From Granulosicoccaceae bacterium (lineage in GTDB: Bacteria > Pseudomonadota > Gammaproteobacteria > Granulosicoccales > Granulosicoccaceae): a DNA stretch of 8,913 nucleotides. Location: positions 1 to 8,913 of the forward strand of contig JALZUX010000051.1 of assembly GCA_023301405.1 (NCBI GenBank), read 5' to 3'. A program made the position numbers and the translations under genes. Positions 6,662 through 8,913 of the stretch are shown one piece after another (the first letter of the stretch is position 1; the number at the start of each line of letters is the position of its first letter). A model generated the notes under the pieces. The model was given only the letters and a program-made list of their open reading frames with translations, was not told the origin of the DNA and made no database searches.

Positions 6662-7893
6662 TAGTAACCGGCCTCCTGACGCTGCTTGACTAAATGCGGC
6701 GGCATTTCTTCAAACACATCTTCAAACATATCTCTAGCTGAGGGGCCGTTGCCACTGCTTAGTGTGCCAATGGCTTCCGCTTCTTTCTGTGCGGTTAATA
6801 CTTCGTCGTCAATCTCGGCTTCAGCTTGCTTATGTCTTTCTTCTGACCAATATCCGTGCTTGATCATGTGGTCTTTCAGTCGAAGAATTGGATCACCCAA
6901 CGGCCAGGCGTCGCCCTCCTTTTTTGGACGATAGGCAGAAGGGTCATCAGAGGTTGAATGCCCACCGGCCCGATAAGTCACGTACTCCACCAACGTTGGT
7001 CCCAGATTACGGCGCGCCCGCTCTGCCGCCCACTTGGCCACAGCGTATACCGCCAGGTAGTCGTTACCATCGACCCGCAACGCAGGAATACCAAAACCAT
7101 GACCACGCGCAGCAAAGGTGCCTGAATCCCCTTTGGCTATCCCTTGAAACGTAGATATGGCCCATTGGTTATTGACAATATTTAGAACCACCGGTGCTTT
7201 ATAGGTTGATGCAAATACCATAGCCGCGTGAAAATCACTTTCCGCCGTAGAGCCATCCCCCACCCATCCTGCGGCAATTTTATGATCACCCGAGATAGCG
7301 GATGCCATGGCCCAACCGACCGCTTGCGGGTATTGAGTAGCCAGATTACCGGATATAGAGAAGAAACCATGCGCCTTGGACGAATACATAATAGGCAGTT
7401 GCCGCCCATGGATCGGATCTTTTTCATTTGAATAGATCTGGCACATCATTAAAAACATCGGGTAATCTTGCGCAATCAACAGACCGGCCTGACGGTAGGT
7501 AGGGAAGTTCATATCCCCGGGCAATAACGCTCGCTGAAATGCACAGGAAACGGCCTCTTCGCCTAGGTGCTGCGCATAGAAAGAAGTTTTGCCTTGTCGC
7601 TGCGCCATTAACATACGCGCGTCGAAAGCACGCAAGCGCATCATGTGACGCAGACCGGTGCGCAGTTCGTCTTCGCTGAGCACACCTGCCCATTCACCGG
7701 CCGCATCACCATCGCGCGTTAACACTCTGATAATGGTAAACGCCATATCGCGAATGGATTCAGGATCTGCATCAACCGCTGGGCGACGTACAGTACCCGC
7801 CTTGGGTATTTTCACATCTGAAAAGTCCGGACTATCACCGGGACGTATCTCTGGCGTAGGAACGCGAAAGGATAAAGCGGGGTACTCGCTCAT
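6661..7893 (-). CDS. bkdA1: Branched-chain 2-oxoacid dehydrogenase E1 component, alpha subunit
   Basis: With the start at ATG 7893 the protein is 410 residues, the length I recall for Pseudomonas BkdA1. It begins MSEYPALSFRVPTPE, like the family N-terminus. GAGGA lies five bases before this ATG. An in-frame ATG at 7974 would add 27 residues with no family resemblance and no SD, so it was rejected. The thiamine-diphosphate/Mg motif starts at GDG 212-214 and ends at NNQWAIS, with Asn241-Asn242. Other marks are SFYAQHLGEEA (104-114), FPTYRQ (130-135), and the phosphorylation-loop block YRAGGHSTSDDPSAYR (307-322) with His312. In mammals the serines of this loop are kinase targets; in bacteria the loop mainly helps bind thiamine. 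It is the first gene of the operon, transcribed divergently from the SulP gene, with several dyad elements in the upstream region. Confidence 0.95.
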   Translation of the reverse strand: MSEYPALSFRVPTPEIRPGDSPDFSDVKIPKAGTVRRPAVDADPESIRDMAFTIIRVLTRDGDAAGEWAGVLSEDELRTGLRHMMRLRAFDARMLMAQRQGKTSFYAQHLGEEAVSCAFQRALLPGDMNFPTYRQAGLLIAQDYPMFLMMCQIYSNEKDPIHGRQLPIMYSSKAHGFFSISGNLATQYPQAVGWAMASAISGDHKIAAGWVGDGSTAESDFHAAMVFASTYKAPVVLNIVNNQWAISTFQGIAKGDSGTFAARGHGFGIPALRVDGNDYLAVYAVAKWAAERARRNLGPTLVEYVTYRAGGHSTSDDPSAYRPKKEGDAWPLGDPILRLKDHMIKHGYWSEERHKQAEAEIDDEVLTAQKEAEAIGTLSSGNGPSARDMFEDVFEEMPPHLVKQRQEAGY

Positions 7894-7898
7894 AGAAA

Positions 7899-7903
7899 TC
7901 CTC
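7899..7903 (-). promoter_or_regulatory. Ribosome binding site that fixes the bkdA1 start
   Basis: Minus-strand GAGGA ends five bases before ATG 7893. It supports the 410-residue product over the 437-residue reading from 7974, which has no Shine-Dalgarno. Confidence 0.75.
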
Positions 7904-7961
7904 AAATGCCACGGTTTGTACACCGAGGCTAATTCAACCGGGTTTGCCACTTCATAGTGCG

Positions 7962-7991
7962 AGTCCTGTACCACGGACTACTTTCGGTACA
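7962..7991. promoter_or_regulatory. Two interlocking inverted repeats upstream of bkdA1
   Basis: AGTCC-8-GGACT spans 7962-7979 and TGTACC-13-GGTACA spans 7967-7991. Both pairs of arms are perfect, and each repeat has one arm inside the loop of the other. If this lies in the bkd leader RNA the two stems would compete. A simple H-type pseudoknot is unlikely because no bases are left to cross the six-pair stem. Alternatively it is a protein-binding site. It lies 69-98 bases before the bkdA1 ATG. Confidence 0.35.
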
Positions 7992-7996
7992 AGAAA

Positions 7997-8018
7997 AATA
8001 TCGAATAGATCAGATATT
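7997..8018. promoter_or_regulatory. AT-rich dyad AATATC-10-GATATT
   Basis: Six-base perfect arms with a ten-base spacer, about 100 bases upstream of the bkdA1 start. The centre-to-centre spacing suits a dimeric regulator, and the position suits a promoter-overlapping site. AT-rich dyads arise easily by chance, so support is limited. Confidence 0.25.
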
Positions 8019-8110
8019 CAGCGGCAAATAACACCAATTTAGCGACAATATCACCGGCATGACCTGCTCCGATGGGCCTAGAGTGCAGCGTAGTGACTAA
8101 TCAATAAGAT

Positions 8111-8130
8111 TGTAAGTGTCGACTTATACA
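8111..8130. promoter_or_regulatory. 20-base imperfect palindrome in mid-intergenic region
   Basis: The sequence TGTAAGTGTCGACTTATACA has the form TGTA-N3-GTCGAC-N3-TACA, with seven of ten base pairs symmetric. It sits almost centrally between the divergent genes (about 218 bases from bkdA1, 248 from the SulP gene). The size and nested symmetry fit a dimeric transcription factor operator. No regulator gene is present to match it with. Confidence 0.35.
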
Positions 8131-8304
8131 CAAAACCGGATAACTCAATACAGCAACAAGTGACAAATATCCGACGCGAATATCATCTAATCAAGTAACA
8201 AATCACGAACCATTTAGCTATCCAACAGCCACATGCAGCCACACCTTAGTTATTAGCCTCAGCGATCATCAGCACAGATGGGATAAAGATATTCAATTCC
8301 ATTA

Positions 8305-8322
8305 CCGCCTAACCAAAGGCGG
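8305..8322 (+). repeat. GC-rich hairpin in the SulP gene leader
   Basis: CCGCCT-6-AGGCGG is a perfect six-pair stem, 55 bases before the SulP start. No T-tract follows on either strand, so it does not look like a terminator. It may be a leader structure or an operator. Confidence 0.3.
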
Positions 8323-8377
8323 CAGTACTAAAATTCAAGTATCCTTCAGCTTAATGGATTAACACGCGTCAAAGGAA

Positions 8378-8913
8378 ATGCCGTCAAAAAATCAAGTTGT
8401 GATCTCCACACCTGTCGCCAAACCCGCTTCAATACCGGTCAATATTTCAGCCGGACTTGTCATTGGTGTACTGGTGGTCTTTATGCAAATCTCACTGGCA
8501 GCACTGATTTTTTCAGGTGAGCTAAGCCGCTATTTTGGATCAGGCATCGGAATCATGTTACTCGGTGCATTTATTACAGTGTCAGTGACAACTCTTCTAA
8601 GTTGTTTCAATACGTCAATCAATATTCCCCAGGATGTGCCTGCCGCCATGCTTGCGGTAATAGCGGCGACCATCGTTACCCAGTCAGGGGGTACGGCGTC
8701 GTTTGAAACATTTGCGACTGTTGTCGTGGTGATGGGCACATCTACTATTCTTACCGGCTTTCTGCTTTGGTGGTTTGATCAATTCAATCCAGGGCGGTTA
8801 GTCCGATATTTACCCTACCCTGTCATTGGCGGGTTCATGGCCGGCACCGGCTGGCTGCTATTCACCGGCGGGTTCAGTGTATTAAACGACGGAGGCATCA
8901 ACACAGCACTTTT
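8378..8913 (+). CDS. SulP family (SLC26-like) anion transporter, N-terminal part, truncated by the window edge
   Basis: The first 178 residues of an inner-membrane transporter are visible and remain open at the window edge. After a cytoplasmic N-terminus (1-22) come hydrophobic segments at about 23-45, 56-76, 87-103, 111-133 and 147-168. The NIPQDVPAAMLAVIAA stretch (82-97) and RYLPYPVIGGFMAGTGWLL (143-161) match the N-terminal transmembrane core of SulP proteins, which move sulfate, bicarbonate or other anions. The QDxPA form reminds me of the subgroup with C-terminal STAS and cyclic-nucleotide-binding domains, but that part lies outside the window. ATG 8378 is the only ATG after the in-frame TAA at 8360-8362. 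Its AAGGA (8372-8376) ends one base before the ATG, so an in-frame GTG at 8399 is a weak alternative. The substrate cannot be deduced. Confidence 0.85.
   Translation, partial: MPSKNQVVISTPVAKPASIPVNISAGLVIGVLVVFMQISLAALIFSGELSRYFGSGIGIMLLGAFITVSVTTLLSCFNTSINIPQDVPAAMLAVIAATIVTQSGGTASFETFATVVVVMGTSTILTGFLLWWFDQFNPGRLVRYLPYPVIGGFMAGTGWLLFTGGFSVLNDGGINTAL

Larger units (their letters stand above)
7894..8377. other. 484-base divergent regulatory region between bkdA1 and the SulP gene
   Basis: No credible gene lies on either strand; traced ATG frames are about 13 codons or are the extension of bkdA1. The region must carry promoters for both directions, but I found no hexamer pair good enough to name. 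Symmetric elements include overlapping dyads at 7962-7991, an AT-rich dyad at 7997-8018, a 20-base imperfect palindrome at 8111-8130 and a GC-rich hairpin at 8305-8322. TGTAC/GTACA recurs three times on the bkd side (7917, 7967, 7987). Confidence 0.6.

Noticed and set aside
7934..7951. TGGCA...TTGA on the minus strand, resembling a sigma-54 promoter before bkdA1
   Set aside because: The spacing between the GG and TTG elements is one base too long and the expected GC is GA.
7658..7957. 99-codon + strand frame overlapping bkdA1
   Set aside because: It lies mostly antisense to the conserved E1-alpha N-terminus and looks like a low-complexity Ser/Arg shadow translation.
7962..7991. H-type pseudoknot in the bkdA1 leader
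   Set aside because: The two stems are interleaved in the right order, but no bases remain to bridge the six-pair stem, so both could not form at once as a standard pseudoknot.

Overview
This window looks like ordinary chromosomal DNA from a proteobacterium, most likely a marine or environmental gammaproteobacterium. The main evidence is a four-gene branched-chain 2-oxoacid dehydrogenase operon whose first protein is a BkdA1-type E1-alpha of the Pseudomonas kind. The rest is an outer-membrane-type lipoprotein, a DUF922 secreted protein and a SulP transporter. The genus is not recognisable from the sequence.

Layout. Positions 1-103 hold a good -10 element for the first gene and a short minus-strand open frame cut off by the window edge. 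Positions 104-1522 carry a crotonase-fold enzyme (PaaG/isomerase-like active site) followed 18 bases later by a predicted secreted metalloprotease of the DUF922 family, probably co-transcribed on the + strand. Positions 1523-2210 are a 688-base stretch with no credible gene. Positions 2211-2807 encode an orphan lipoprotein on the + strand. It converges on the long minus-strand operon 7893-2964: E1-alpha, E1-beta, E2, E3. Those four genes are joined by a 1-base overlap, a 2-base gap and a 3-base gap, each with a good ribosome binding site inside the preceding gene. A 484-base divergent intergenic region (7894-8377) contains several dyad-symmetric sites. The window ends inside a + strand SulP-family transporter (8378 to beyond 8913).

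How the genes work together. E1-alpha/E1-beta decarboxylate 2-oxo acids from valine, leucine and isoleucine. E2 passes the acyl group to CoA through its lipoyl arm, and E3 reoxidises the lipoyl group with NAD+. The crotonase-fold enzyme could act on downstream acyl-CoAs, but it lies about 6 kb from the start of the operon, on the other strand, so the link is only thematic. The lipoprotein, DUF922 protein and SulP transporter have no visible functional tie to the complex. No regulator gene (for example an Lrp-type BkdR) is in the window.

I see no CRISPR array, RNA gene, insertion sequence, prophage or defence cassette. The most interesting leftovers are the orphan lipoprotein, the symmetric elements upstream of the bkd operon, the atypical Shine-Dalgarno spacings, and the missing hydratase glutamates in the crotonase enzyme. 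I do not see convincing evidence of a new biological system here.
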